A DNA stretch of 64,000 nt from Orychophragmus violaceus (taxonomy: Eukaryota; Streptophyta; Magnoliopsida; Brassicales; Brassicaceae). Position numbers and translations under genes: made by a program. Under the pieces are notes generated by a model. That model was not told the origin of the DNA, did no database searches, and saw only the letters and a program-made list of their open reading frames with translations. Position 1 is the stretch's first letter. Each line of letters begins with the position of its first letter. Shown piece by piece: positions 32,518 through 43,347 of the stretch. The stretch spans positions 45,457,270 to 45,521,269 of the forward strand of contig CM058239.1 in assembly GCA_030180135.1 (NCBI GenBank), given 5' to 3'.

Positions 32518-33729
32518 CGGCCGGTGTATTACATCAGTAAAACCTTAATCGACGCTGAAACCAGATACCCCGCCATGGAAAAACTCGCTTTAGCGCTAGT
32601 GACATCAGCTCGAAAGCTCCGACCATACTTTCAATCGCACTCGATCATAGTAATGACCTCTCAGCCACTGAGAACCATCCTTCACAGTCCAAGCCAGTCT
32701 GGTCGACTGGTTAAATGGGCTAACGAGCTTAGCGAGTATGACATAGAATATAAAGCTCGGACGTGCCTAAAAGCACAAGTACTGGCGGATTTCATAATCG
32801 AGCTGTCCCCTACCGTCGAACTCGATCCGACCTCCACCAAAAGATGGAAACTCTACGTTGATGGAGCTTCCTCAAGGCAAGGATCTGGAGTCGGAGTAAA
32901 ACTGGTCTCCCCTACCGGCGAAGTATTGGAACAATCTTTCAGACTAGGCTTCGCCGCATCAAATAATGAAGCAGAATATGAAGCGTTAATAGCCGGGCTC
33001 AGACTAGCAATAGCAATAGGAGCCCGAGAAGTAGACGCGTTAAGCGATTCCCAATTGGTCACGAGCCAATATCATGGCGACTACGAGGCCAAGGATGAGC
33101 GCATGGAAGCATACCTCCAGGTAGTCCATACGCTCGCCAAACAGATCGAATTCTTCGATCTAACACGGATCCCGCGTGGGGAAAACACCGCAGCCGATGC
33201 CCTAGCCGCATTAGCATCGACATCAGATCCTAACCTTAAAAGGATCATACCGGTCGAAGGGATCGAGAAACCAAGCATCGACATAGCCCTAAAAGCTCTG
33301 ACCTTGAAAGAGGACGAACCTGCCATAAAGGACGATGTCGAGCACCAAAAATGTCTCGGCAACACCAGTCGCGACATCATCGAAATTGATGATGATCCTG
33401 ATCCGAGAAGTGCCGTGTACGTCGCGAACATCCCCGACGGGCCAATCCAAGCCGCATCCACCAGTCAAGGACCCGAGCCCGACAATGACGAAGATTGGAG
33501 AACTCCGATCATTCGATACATTACAAAAGGCGAAGTTCCGGACGACAAATGGGAGGCACGGAAACTCAAGGTACAAAGTGCAAGGTACTGCGTCACACAA
33601 GGAGAGCTCTTTAAAAGGAGTCTCTCCGGACCTTACCTCAAATGCCCACGACAAGAGGAACTCAATAACAAGATGATAACTGACGAGCTCGATCTCGTCG
33701 ACAAAAGGAAGAACACGCTGGGAAGTTAG
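32518..33729 (+). pseudogene. B RNase H, second (aRNH) RNase H and stump of integrase
   Basis: A 401-codon open frame starts with YYISKTLIDAETRYPAMEKL, the first gypsy RNase H. From about residue 110 a second RNase H follows, with its four acidic catalytic positions visible: YVDGASSRQGSG, NNEAEYEALIAG, ALSDSQLV and NTAADALA. Tandem RNase H domains of this kind mark the Tat lineage. A tether leads into the beginning of the integrase (KLKVQSARYCVTQGELFKRS, then CPRQEEL). There the frame jumps to DELDLVDKRK, normally found near the end of integrase. The zinc-binding HHCC site and the D-D-E core are deleted. Confidence 0.9.
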
Positions 33730-33739
33730 GAGCAAAGTG

Positions 33740-33930
33740 GGACCTCAAACGCCCCCCCCCCCCCCCCCCAAAATCAAGCGATATGAAATTATCCCTTCCG
33801 AGAGACCTCAAACGGCCTCCCCCAAAATCAAGCGATATGAAATTATCCCTCCCGAGCGACCTGAAATGGCCTCTCCCAAAGTCAAAGCGATATGAAATTA
33901 TCCCTTCCGAAACAACCTCCCGCAAACCTA
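33740..33930 (+). repeat. 54-bp tandem repeats and an 18-base C run after B pol
   Basis: Nearly three units of 54 bp start at 33770, 33824 and 33878, each containing CAAGCGATATGAAATTATCC. An 18-base C run (33752-33769) precedes them at the unit junction, so it probably grew by slippage of the CCCCC at the unit end. Confidence 0.9.
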
Positions 33931-34315
33931 AAATTCTCCCGACCTTATACAGCTCGGGAGAACTAGAGGGCCACCCTCTTCTTTTAAGCGAAAATGTCGA
34001 AGTCAAGGCAGCCGATCACACGGAAAAACCTCCGTGCACAACGAATATTTGTAAGTCTACCCCGATTTATCATTCCCGTTAAACATCAAACTCATACTGC
34101 ACATTACGAAAGAACTCGGACTCGAGTACGAACGACTTCGCGCTAAGGTGCTAAAAAAGTAAAGTCTATGCTAAGGCATGAAAGACTCAAAAAGAGATTC
34201 ATTGAAAGGAGGACACAATGTCCTCGAGTCCCAACACTAAAATAAAACAAAGCCCCCTCGGGCAAATAAATGTTCAAAAAAAAATCAAAAGCCCCTTGGG
34301 GCAACGACAGAATAA
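33931..34315. other. B spacer between pol and antisense gene
   Basis: I see no domain here on either strand. The region is the common 3' end of pol (plus strand) and of the antisense gene (minus strand); A-rich tracts at 34277-34290 could serve as termination signals for either transcript. Confidence 0.5.
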
Positions 34316-36691
34316 TCAAGATTGCCGCGAGCGCGAGGAAGCCTCTACTCCACCCTCCGCCTGATCACCGGTAGATGCAACCCCAGTCAGGAGATTCGAT
34401 CCGTATTGATCGGGGCGGGAAGTAGCCGGCGGCGGAGCATGCGCCAAAATAACCGAGTCGCTCGACACGGCCGGCAAGTTCAACTTGCCAACACTAAAAT
34501 CAGAGACCGCTGCGGCGTTCATCTCATCCATGGCCGTCCTCTTTTGGTCGGCCAACCTCAGCACTTCCCGAGTCAGGTCAAGCTCGCCGGAAGAAAACTC
34601 AGCGATGAGTTCGATATTGGCCAGGGTTTCTTGGATACGAATCTCAGCGTTGGTTTCAAGCTTCCGCTTCTCGCTCTTCTCCTTGACCTCTTTAAGGATT
34701 TCCAAGTATTCTCCACTCATCTTCTTCCTCGCCTCGTGAGACGCGACCTTTATGTCGAAGTCCCTCCCCATGAGGACTCTCTCTAGGTCGGCTCGATCTT
34801 GGGCAGCCCGCGCTGCCGCGACTCGACTCGCATCTTCAGCGGCCAGCGCCCGACCTTCGGCCGCCCGAAGCCTCTAAGAAAGATCCTCCTCACGATTTTC
34901 GAGAACCAATAACCGGGCTTCTATCCCCTCTTACCTAGCCAATTTCCTTTCGATCTCCTCCTCTCGAGCGAAGGAATCCTGCAGCTCCGCGGTCAAAATG
35001 CGGGCCGATCTCCAAGCGGCCTCGAGCTCATCTACTTGCGACCTCTCACGAAGCTCGCGCTCGGACTGGGCCATAAGTCCATTCGTAGCCTCCAGGAACT
35101 ACATAAGCACACGAATCTCAAAAATCTCTCGTACAAAAGAAAGGCGAGAACAAAGAACTGCGATCGATACCTTCCCGGTAGCTTCAGCCATCTTGGCGTA
35201 CAAGTCGACAAGAGCCATGTCCCCGGCGACCGGAAGACGAGCACCGGTAGGTCCGACGCGCCTTGACAAACGGGCCGCGCCCCGGGCATCCCAACTCCTT
35301 CGCTCGAACTGCTCGAGCTCGCCTCCGTATCGATCCTCCGACGCTTCGGTACGGGTGAAGGGTTCCCACCCACACTCTGATCATTCGGTCTCCCCGAACC
35401 ATTCGGACGAGGACCGCGCAAAGTCGGCTCCCTAGACGAGACCGAGTCCGCTCTCCGAACAACCGGAGAAGGAGGGATCCCCCTTGTCTCTGCGGCCGCA
35501 TTGCAGGCCCCGGAGTTCAGAGGGATAACCGGGGAAGGGAGAGGAGAATCACACATGGCAAAAAAGAGTGCGTTGCTTAGACTCCCGTCCCCCACCCTTT
35601 TCACCAAATCCATAGGGTCCTTCCCGTTTCGGCGACTCCTCGATCTACGAGATAACTTCTCATGAGATGGAGTGCTAGCATCCGAACCCTCACCCAAAGA
35701 AGGACGGCCTGTAGAATCATAAAAGGAGGGTTTAGACCTTTTCCAAATAACGACAAACAAAACGTCACGAACAAGAGACTCACCCTCTCCTGCCCGCTCG
35801 AGTATACGAAGCGGAGGTCGGACGACTCGACTCAGAGAAGTCCGAGGAAGTACAGGAGGAAACGGTAGGTCCCGAGAGATCCGAGATCGGTCCTGCGGAA
35901 CCCCTCTTGGGTCGACCCTCAGGATAGCCTGCACGCGCTCAACCGTGAAACTGTCCCAGTTGGCGGCACCTCTCCTCAGACGGGTTATTAGGGCCTCCGT
36001 GACAGGGTTAAGGTCGAGCGATTCAGGAAACTCTGTAATACAGAACAAAACCGATCAGGAATCGGACCGACAACAACATAAAAATAAGAAGGATAGGATC
36101 GAAAAGGAAACCAAGAATCCTACCAACATTGGAAGCCCACCGCGAAGGAACGACCGAGCAATCGAACTCTCCGACCGAGTGATGGGTCATCCTAAAGAAA
36201 AAATGTTGGTCCCCCCATCCGTCCCTCGGCGGGAGACCGTCGAGGATCCTCCCAAACCGAGGAGAAAGATGATACGACCCCGGAAAGCGAGAATCTTTCT
36301 TCACCGAGCAAACCCGCATTAACTCCTCGGGACCGAACTCAATCCCTTCCTCCGCGGCCCTGACTCCAAGTCCGATAACGTATCGAACGAAGTTCGGCGT
36401 CATCTGATAAAACGCCAGCCGGAGCTGGGTCAGCACTAAGAAAACAAGGAGGGGAATAGGGAAGAAGAGCCCACATTTTTCGAAATACGTGTAGGAGGCG
36501 CAGCAGTAGCCTTCTATGACCGTTTCGGGGGACACCGCCTGGGAAGGAATGACGATTTCAACTTTCGTTGGAATCCGGCAAAGCGCCCTTAACTGCTGAA
36601 TATGATCCACGGTTAACGAAGACGTCGGGTGCGGTCCGAATGATCCCGCCGCCGCACTCGTACTCGCTCCTGCAGGGTCTCTCAAGGCCAT
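34316..36691 (-). pseudogene. Antisense spliced gene (aORF) of Tat element B
   Basis: A minus-strand gene lies between pol and the 3' LTR. The likely start is the ATG ending at 36691 (MALRDPAGASTSAAAG). Exon 1 encodes IPTKVEIVIPSQAVSPETVI, YTYFEKCGLFFPIPLLVFLV, then FYQMTPNFVRYVIGLGVRAA, a pattern resembling the 'putative gypsy type transposon' domain. Three short introns with GT-AG ends are visible: 36123-36033 (91 bp), 35783-35709 (75 bp, GTGAGT donor) and 35170-35099 (72 bp). The middle exon is Ser/Pro/Arg-rich with a basic stretch PKRRRIDTE. The last exon is a coiled coil (QSERELRERSQVDELEAAWR onward). A frame change near 35270 and two stops near 34935 and 34877 break this copy. The function is unknown. 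Confidence 0.8.
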
Positions 36692-36827
36692 AAAAGAAAA
36701 TGCGCCGGAGTAAAGAAAACGGAAAATCTCTGGGAAAGGATTTTTTCTGACGACAGAGGAAATATGGAGAAAAACTTTAAACAAGAAAGAGACAGAATAA
36801 AAGTAAGGAGGCGAAGGGCTCCCTTCA

Positions 36828-36852
36828 ACGATATATATGATTATTTATATCG
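36828..36852 (-). promoter_or_regulatory. TATA-like sequence for the antisense gene
   Basis: On the minus strand the region reads GATATAAATAATCATATATA, about 140 bases before the presumed ATG at 36691. It is the only strong TATA-like stretch between the aORF and the 3' LTR. Confidence 0.5.
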
Positions 36853-37298
36853 GGAATTGTGCGCAGTATCGTCCGTACGACTCCCAAACTCGTATTAATT
36901 ACTGAGAAAATCGAGATGGTTTGGACTTCTCTCTTTCCCTCAACTCTAACCGTCGATTCGAGATCAACGGTTGCGAGTGCGCAGTGATTAGGTCACTTCA
37001 TCAAAAGAACGAGCCCGAAAAGACTCTTCGCGACCTTCGAATCTAAGCCGTTGATGATCGACCAGATCCACGGTAGGAGATGAAATTCTCAAACAAATAC
37101 ACGCTACGATTGCCGACGCGCTAAAAAGCAGTTTGGCCCGTTCCACGCGCCCACTATCGACCGTTGGATCAAAACAAGATCTACGGATAGGGCGAAAATA
37201 ATCATTAGGTTTGCCACATCCGAGGCACGCACCTCTTCCCGAGAACGTTCACCGCCCATTAACCTCGACTTCTCGAAATCAATGGGCTGGGGGGCTAT
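36853..37298 (+). other. B 3' untranslated region and polypurine tract
   Basis: No gene is visible. The stretch ends with AATGGGCTGGGGGGCTA (37281-37297), the PPT, directly before the 3' LTR. Confidence 0.8.
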
Positions 37299-37837
37299 TG
37301 TTGGTACTTGATTTCCCTCTAGGAAATCCGGCCCATTAACAAACAAGACAAAGGCCCGTATCCACGAGCCCGTTCCAGGATCAAAGGCGAAGAGACCAAC
37401 CGATCCGATCGTTGGGCCTAAACGAATGACACTTAGACAAGGCCCAAGCGACGCCGAAGTAAGAAGCGATCGAGCTCGAGCTCGGCAGGAGACGACGTGG
37501 AGATAGAGCGACTCGGTCTTTTCCAGTTCAACTGATCCGCGAGAATCACGGGGATCGTTATGAAGGAGAGGCCGAAATATCGGAACGGAGAGGTCAGAGT
37601 CGAGACTATTTAAAAGAAGAAGTGGCGACTCATTCAAGACATTCCAACCCTAACTTAGAACACTTCGACTAGATAGCTCGATCTCTAGACTTTGTACTCT
37701 CTTTTCGACTGTGTTTGTTCTATCTCGACGATCAATCTCAATAAAGTCTTTGATTCATAGGAAACTATACCATTTCTATATCGCCGAAAGTCCAAATCCA
37801 CGAATACAAATTCTTAGTGTGAATCCCGGATCTCACA
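37299..37837 (+). repeat. B 3' LTR
   Basis: It starts TGTTGGTACTTG and ends GATCTCACA. The length is 539 bp, with about 11 differences from the 5' LTR. Confidence 0.95.
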
Positions 37838-38712
37838 CCCGCGGTTGTCCGCGGACGTCCCACAGACGGTTACGGTTTGTCTTCAACCCTTCAATCCTTT
37901 CTTCAATCAATTCTGGGTTTTTGCCTCATATTTCCCATCCTTGAATATCTTAGCAACCTTCCCATATCTTCCTTTCGATCCGCCTTAAAGCCTTTGTAGA
38001 AACCGGCCATGAAACACTTTCTCTTTTCCATGAATCATGTATGTTTCTCCTTGGATCTTTCCTGAGATTTTTCCTGAGTTTCCAGGCGTGTAAGGATCTA
38101 GGTTTTCTCTCCAGAAAACTGCCCCCAAACTTCCCTTACATGACCGGAAATTTCGCTTCATATTCTGAAAGAACTGGGGTTCAAAATCCTCTCTCTTTGC
38201 CTTATGATTTTTCAGGGTTTTTACCATGGAGAGATGGCACGAAAATGGCCTCCTAATGGGGTATTTATAAGCCCCAATTCACCCCATAACTTCCCTTGGA
38301 GAAGGGGTTCTTTTGGTTGGCCAAAAAGGTGCCAAACCATTGGTGACCCTTCGGCCCAACCGCCCCTTGGGACAGCTAGTGTCACTATCTGACCAGCTAA
38401 CCTAGTAGGTCATCCCTCCATCCAGCTGGGTTGAGCTGATTGCTAGCTGACCCAGCTGACCAGATGGACTGTTCAGCTCATTTCAGCTGAACACTCTTGG
38501 TTCGGCTCGTTTCAGCTTACACTCTTGGTTCAGCTCATTTCAGCTGAACACTCTTGGTTCATCTCGGCTAAGCTCATTTCCTACTGAACTTAGCCACTTT
38601 TAGACCATGGAACACTCCTTCTTAGCCTTTCTGACTGATTGTTCCATGTTCTGGGCTCCTGTCTCAATCCCCTGATCCTTCTAGGGTCGGTTCCCGTGAT
38701 ACGGGTATTACA
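37838..38712 (-). repeat. F 3' LTR, second segment
   Basis: After the second CCCGC copy (37838-37842), the LTR resumes and aligns with 63042-63898. It ends ATTACA at 38712. It contains the minus-strand TATA candidate TATAAATA (complement near 38262-38270) and the CAGCTG-rich block 38390-38590. Joined to its first segment the LTR is about 2.47 kb. Confidence 0.92.
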
Positions 38713-38865
38713 AGTCTTCCCCATCAATTGGGAATTCGTCCTCGAATTCGGTGGTGGCTAACTTCTTAGTCTGGCCAATACTTAAGTAATGAACCAACCA
38801 CTTAACACCCGTTCTTAGGTTCTCTAGCCCGACCTTAAGTCCCTGCAAGCATCCGGTTCAGGGAC
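38713..38865 (-). other. F internal DNA next to its 3' LTR, with PPT
   Basis: On the minus strand GATGGGGAAGACT (38713-38725) immediately precedes the LTR and is the PPT. GGGAATTCGTCCTCGAATTC (38733-38752) matches the corresponding place in X. The segment ends with GGGAC, the target duplication of A. Confidence 0.8.
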
Positions 38866-40034
38866 TGATATATCATGGTTTTTATTGGTTTTCAACCGTG
38901 ATATATATATTGAGTCTTTAACCTTGTATTTAGAGTCTTTAGAGTCTTTTAGAGGTTTAAGTACGTTTGAAACTTATCTGGAGATTCTCTGGGAGCTTTT
39001 GGAGTGATTTGGCAGCTTACATGGATGTCACAGAGTTTACTGGGTTCGTCTGCACTCTGTGTCGGTCGACACACATAGTGCATCGGTCGACACCACTACA
39101 GGACGAAATTCTTGCGCACAAAAATCTGCATTTTGGAGAAATTACAGTTTTTGCCCAGAAACTTCCCATATTTGCAAAAAGGCCCCAGACGTGTTTTAAA
39201 CTATATATTAGGGTTTTTAGCCACTTGTTTAGACTACGCTTTCTGTTCTAAGTTTTATTTTATTTTAGAGAGAGTTAGGGGCTGATCCTGTTCTCGAAAG
39301 AGAGAGGATTTTGAACCCCAGTTCTTTATTCTGTTTTATGATATTTGGTTTTCTATTCAAGATGTTTTCTGTGTCGATGCTTATGTCTGAGTAGATTACC
39401 TGTTAGGTTTAGGGATTCTCATTAGGGATTTCATGGAATTATAGGTTGATCAATTTGTAGGGATTCATATTTGCTAGTTCTTCATCTAGGATTGTTCTTA
39501 ATGCTTGATCTGAAGTAGCTATCCAGATTTATGATGTTAGGTTGATTTTCACAACGACAGTTGGTTGATTAGCTAGAAAGAACCTAGATGAGCAATTGAA
39601 TTACTCGCAAAGGAATTTGGTTTAATTGGATTGTGAACATATCGAACTTGATTATAAAGCTGGTTTAATCTGTTAGGAATTACAAAGACATTTGGATTGC
39701 TGATTGATTGATTCTCACAACAACAGTTGGTTAATTCTATATCCGTGTTTGAGTCCTAGAATAGTTCTTAATTAGATCCCGATTGATTGATTGCATGTGT
39801 TCCTGATTTCATGAGAACTCCCTAGACTTAACACCTTCGCTTTCTTGCTTACACTCCTGCTACTTGATTTACTTTTCTGCTTTGCTTTTTAGTTTCTCAC
39901 TACTTTCGCCTAGTTTAACTCGACCGTTCTATAATCTATCGTTTCCTAGAGTCCTTGTGGATTCGATACCCTAAGTACTACATCTGCATCACTGTGCACT
40001 TGCAGTTAGAATAGGGATAAAACTAGACCTACCA
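38866..40034 (+). repeat. A 5' LTR
   Basis: It starts TGATATATCATGG, which pairs with ACCGTGATATATA some 20 bases later to form a hairpin. It carries TCGGTCGA at 39062 and 39083 (21 bp apart) and a TATA candidate CTATATATTA at 39201. It ends ACCTACCA. Confidence 0.93.
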
Positions 40035-40040
40035 AGTTTT

Positions 40041-40058
40041 TGGCGCCGTTGCCGGGGA
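40041..40058 (+). other. A primer binding site
   Basis: TGGCGCCGTTGCCGGGGA is identical to that of E. It lies six bases after the LTR. Confidence 0.92.
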
Positions 40059-40185
40059 CTCTTTGAGTCTTCGATAGATTTGAACTTAGGGTTTAAACTA
40101 GGTATTTCATTTTTGCTTTTAGTTACTAATTTTTTTTTCCGTTCAGGTACGCTTGTAATCTCACTGCATCGATCGACACGGTCCT

Positions 40186-41973
40186 GTGTGTCGATCGTCA
40201 CATCTTCGCACTTGCATCGATCGACACTACTTTGCATCGATCGACACAGCGCGTAAGATGATGGGAATGATGGAACAGATGTTGGAAAATCAACAGAATA
40301 ACTCATTCTGCAGAGACTATGATTTTTATTCATTCGCCGGAGATTATGAATCTCCATCATATCAGCCTGCTCCTCCTCAAAATACGCAATCTGATAAGCT
40401 GATAAGTATGATGGAGCAGTTACTGGAAGGACAAGAAAGGGATTTGAACTACATCAATGGCTCTGGATTCCAAGGAAACAATTTTGGTAATCAGCAAGGT
40501 AACAAGTTCTTTAATGGTGGACAGAAGAGTGCTCTCACGAGCAATCAGAACTCTTTTGGATATGGACAGACTGCTGGATATCAGAAACCTTTTCAGCAAG
40601 GTAATTCGTATCAGAGAACCTATGGATCATCTTCTTATCAGACACCTCCTGCTGCTAATGCTTATAAGAGAAAAATGGAAGCCATGATGGAGCAGTTGCT
40701 AGAGGATCAGACTAAGACTGTTGTAGACTTTGACATGAAGCTGGATGCTATGCATGAAAATCTGAATGGGAAGTTTGAATCCTTAGGCACACATGTGAAG
40801 AAGCTAGATGTTCAAGTTCAACAAACAGCTGGAGCAATACAAAGGCAAAATGAAGCTGGGAAAGCTGAACATAACATATCCATTAATGCTGTGACCATAA
40901 GAGATGAGATTGACTTGCTGGAAGAAGAAGAAAGCATAATCTCGGATTTTCTTGGTGAATTCTGTCTGTCTGAGACAAGCATCGATCGACACAACTCTTG
41001 CATAGATCGACACAGTCCCGATACGTCTGATAAAATTGCTCGAAATCGCCTTGTGTCGATCGACACACAACGTGCATCGGTCGACACAATTCACAGACGG
41101 GATCAGAAACCTGCAACAGTCCTGGAACGAGTCTATAAGCCCTCTGTGCCATATCCTAAGGTTCCTAACCTGTCTAATCAGGAGCTGGAAGTGGGTAACT
41201 GCATGAAAGTGATGAAAAAGAAGATGATTCAGATTTCAGAGAAGCTTCCAGATCCAGGAGCATTTGTTTTAGACTATTATATCTCTAAGGACAGATTCAA
41301 GCGTTCTCTTTGTGACTTAGGATCTTGTGTGAATATCATGCCATACTCTGTGGGTGAGAGATTGGGACAGATGGAATTCCAGCCTACTAGGATCTCTCTT
41401 GTCCTAGCTGATCGTTCAAAGCGATATCCAGAAGGAGTTCTTAAGGATATTCCTGTCAGAGTTGGAAACTACTTGATTCCAACAGACTTTGTGGTGCTGA
41501 AGTATGAGATTGAGCCTGATGATCCTCTGCTGCTTGGTTGATCTTTCTTAGCTACTGCTGGAGTTGTGATTAATGTGCCACATGGTCTAATTGATCTCCA
41601 CTTGGGAGATGAGACATTGAGATTCAAGATGGATAAGCTGCAGAAATCCACCATTGATGGACAGAGCTTCAGTATTGAGGTGGAACCAGAGGTTTCCATT
41701 GGAGAGAAGAAGATGGCGGTTCCTCTTGAACCTGCTCTAACATCTTCAGTGCATGCAACTGCTCATAAGCAGAAAGCTCCAGACATCTCATTTCCACCAA
41801 AGTTAATGCACAAATCATCTAAGCTTAAACCTCCTAACCACATTGCTTTGAATGCAGAAAAACACAGAATCCCACCCATGCTTCGCTCCCGCCCCGGTTC
41901 TGTTTACTCTTTCCTTGGGAAATCTCATGATCCGACATCATATACACCATCTTGGATGAGGAGACATTCATAG
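40186..41973 (+). pseudogene. A truncated gag-pro polyprotein
   Basis: The frame begins within the motif cluster at 40169-40244 and has no Retrotrans_gag core: it starts where E is at about residue 370, with MMGMMEQMLENQQNN and then YINGSGFQGNNFGNQQGNKF. Repeated MMEQLLE segments and a coiled stretch follow. The protease-like part has SLCDLGSCVNIMPYSV (D-L-G present), LVLADRSKRYPEGVL and VRVGNYLIPTDFVVLKYEIE. A TGA at 41539 interrupts LLG-SFLATAG, where E has Arg, a one-step CGA to TGA change. The C-terminal part runs on to 41973. In-frame motif pairs encode SIDRHNSCIDRH-like segments. Confidence 0.88.
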
Positions 41974-43347
41974 AGACACTCAAAGTCTCTGTTGAAACCG
42001 CCATGAGTCTAATCTCTATCCCATAGTCAAGCTAATGACTAAAAACAAGCGCTGAGTGGGAGGCAACCCACTGTTAGGTTCGTTTTTGTTTTCATTTTTC
42101 GTTTTGATTTTGGTGTTTTTGATTTTCTGCTTTTGTGCGTTCAAAGCCGAGAGAAACATGCAGAATCGCACTGCATCGATCGACACACATAGTGCATCGG
42201 TCGACACAGTTGCGATTTATGGTTAGCCGAATTGATTGCGGTTCAGACACCGGTTATCTACGTAACCGCGGGCAAAAATTGCCTTGCATCGATCGATACC
42301 CTTGTGGCATCGATCGACGCAGGCCGACAACAGGTAAGTATTCTGCAACTTCTCGGATTTTCAAATTTAATTATTATTCTCACCAATCCTGAGCTTGACA
42401 CTACTGGGGACAGTGTGTTTTAAGTGTGGGGGAGGAGCTACTGACGCACGCTTTTGTTTTCTTAGAGTCAGTCCAAAAATTGTTTTATTGAGTCAAAATT
42501 TGTATAAAACTATGATTTTTCGAGGAAAATTTTCGCTTGAACAGGAACTAAGTGACCATTGGACAGACTTGCAGAGCCTCTATGACTGATAGAAAACCCC
42601 AAACAGATCAGCTTATCAAGGACACTCATATCTAACCAGGTATTCAGAGGATCCATCACTAGTCTCACTTTAATCTTGACTTTAATTTCTCACTTAGGGG
42701 CTTGGTAATCTTTGGGTCGGATTCCTTTGATGTGTTTGGCACAGTCTATGATCCTATTCTTAAGTATGGTTTCTGATTTTCCCCTCCTTTGAAAGTAAAA
42801 AAAAAAGAAAGATAATAAACTGAGGATGAGCTAGTAGCTCCGAAGTTGTCACGGGAGTAGTAGCAAACACTATTACCTCCTGTGCGATCCATGGAATGTG
42901 TCCAAAGTACACCCCATAACGGGAAGAGCACTGATAAAATAAAATAAAATGATACCCAATGGGAAAAAATTAAATTGATAAGGGAGAAAGGGAAAATAAA
43001 GAAACCAGAAACCGACAGTTTGGTGGTCAGATACTGAATAGGTTGAGTCCATGTGTCCTTTGATTCGATAATCCCTCTGTGAGACCATACCTAATTGTAT
43101 ACAGAGGCTAGTGTGGTGAATTTGGATGTCCTAACTTGATTGTGGAGTTTACTTGGGACAGTTGCTAAGTGTGGGGGGAGTATATCGTGGTCTTGAGTTC
43201 TGCAGGAAAGTTTTCAGTGGTTTACAAAGTGAATGTGAATGCGAAAGTTCCTAGGACGAAATGAGTTTCTGTGTGTTTCAAACCTTTTTTCTTATACTTT
43301 GGTTCTTTACTTGCTTGAGGGCAAGCAAGAGCTAAGTGTGGGGGAGT
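41974..43347 (+). other. A 3' non-coding region and PPT
   Basis: No gene is visible. Motif pairs lie at 42176/42197 and 42289/42310. The segment around 42785-42990 matches E 25800-25990 in reverse orientation, as expected for elements on opposite strands. AAGTGTGGGGGAG repeats appear near 42421-42434, 43166-43179 and finally 43335-43347, the last being the PPT. Confidence 0.82.

Larger units (their letters stand above)
13781..37837 (+). mobile_element. Tat-lineage Ty3/gypsy element B, interrupted by C and E
   Basis: B is flanked by the five-base duplication CCCGC (13776-13780 and 37838-37842) inside the array of the F LTR. It has 539-bp LTRs, a TGGCGCC-type PBS, gag with a zinc knuckle, protease, RT, RNase H plus a second RNase H, a minus-strand spliced ORF, and a PPT. 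The second RNase H and the antisense ORF identify the Tat lineage. The integrase core is deleted. Without C and E the element would be about 9.9 kb. Its LTRs differ at about 11 of 539 positions by eye. Confidence 0.94.

Noticed and set aside
33081..34006. Minus-strand frames opposite B RNase H
   Set aside because: They are shadows of the RNase H frame, and no domain or splice logic supports them. The real minus-strand gene of B starts further right (36691).
34322..35435. Plus-strand frames opposite the B antisense gene
   Set aside because: They are Ser/Arg-rich shadows of the coiled-coil exons with no domain.
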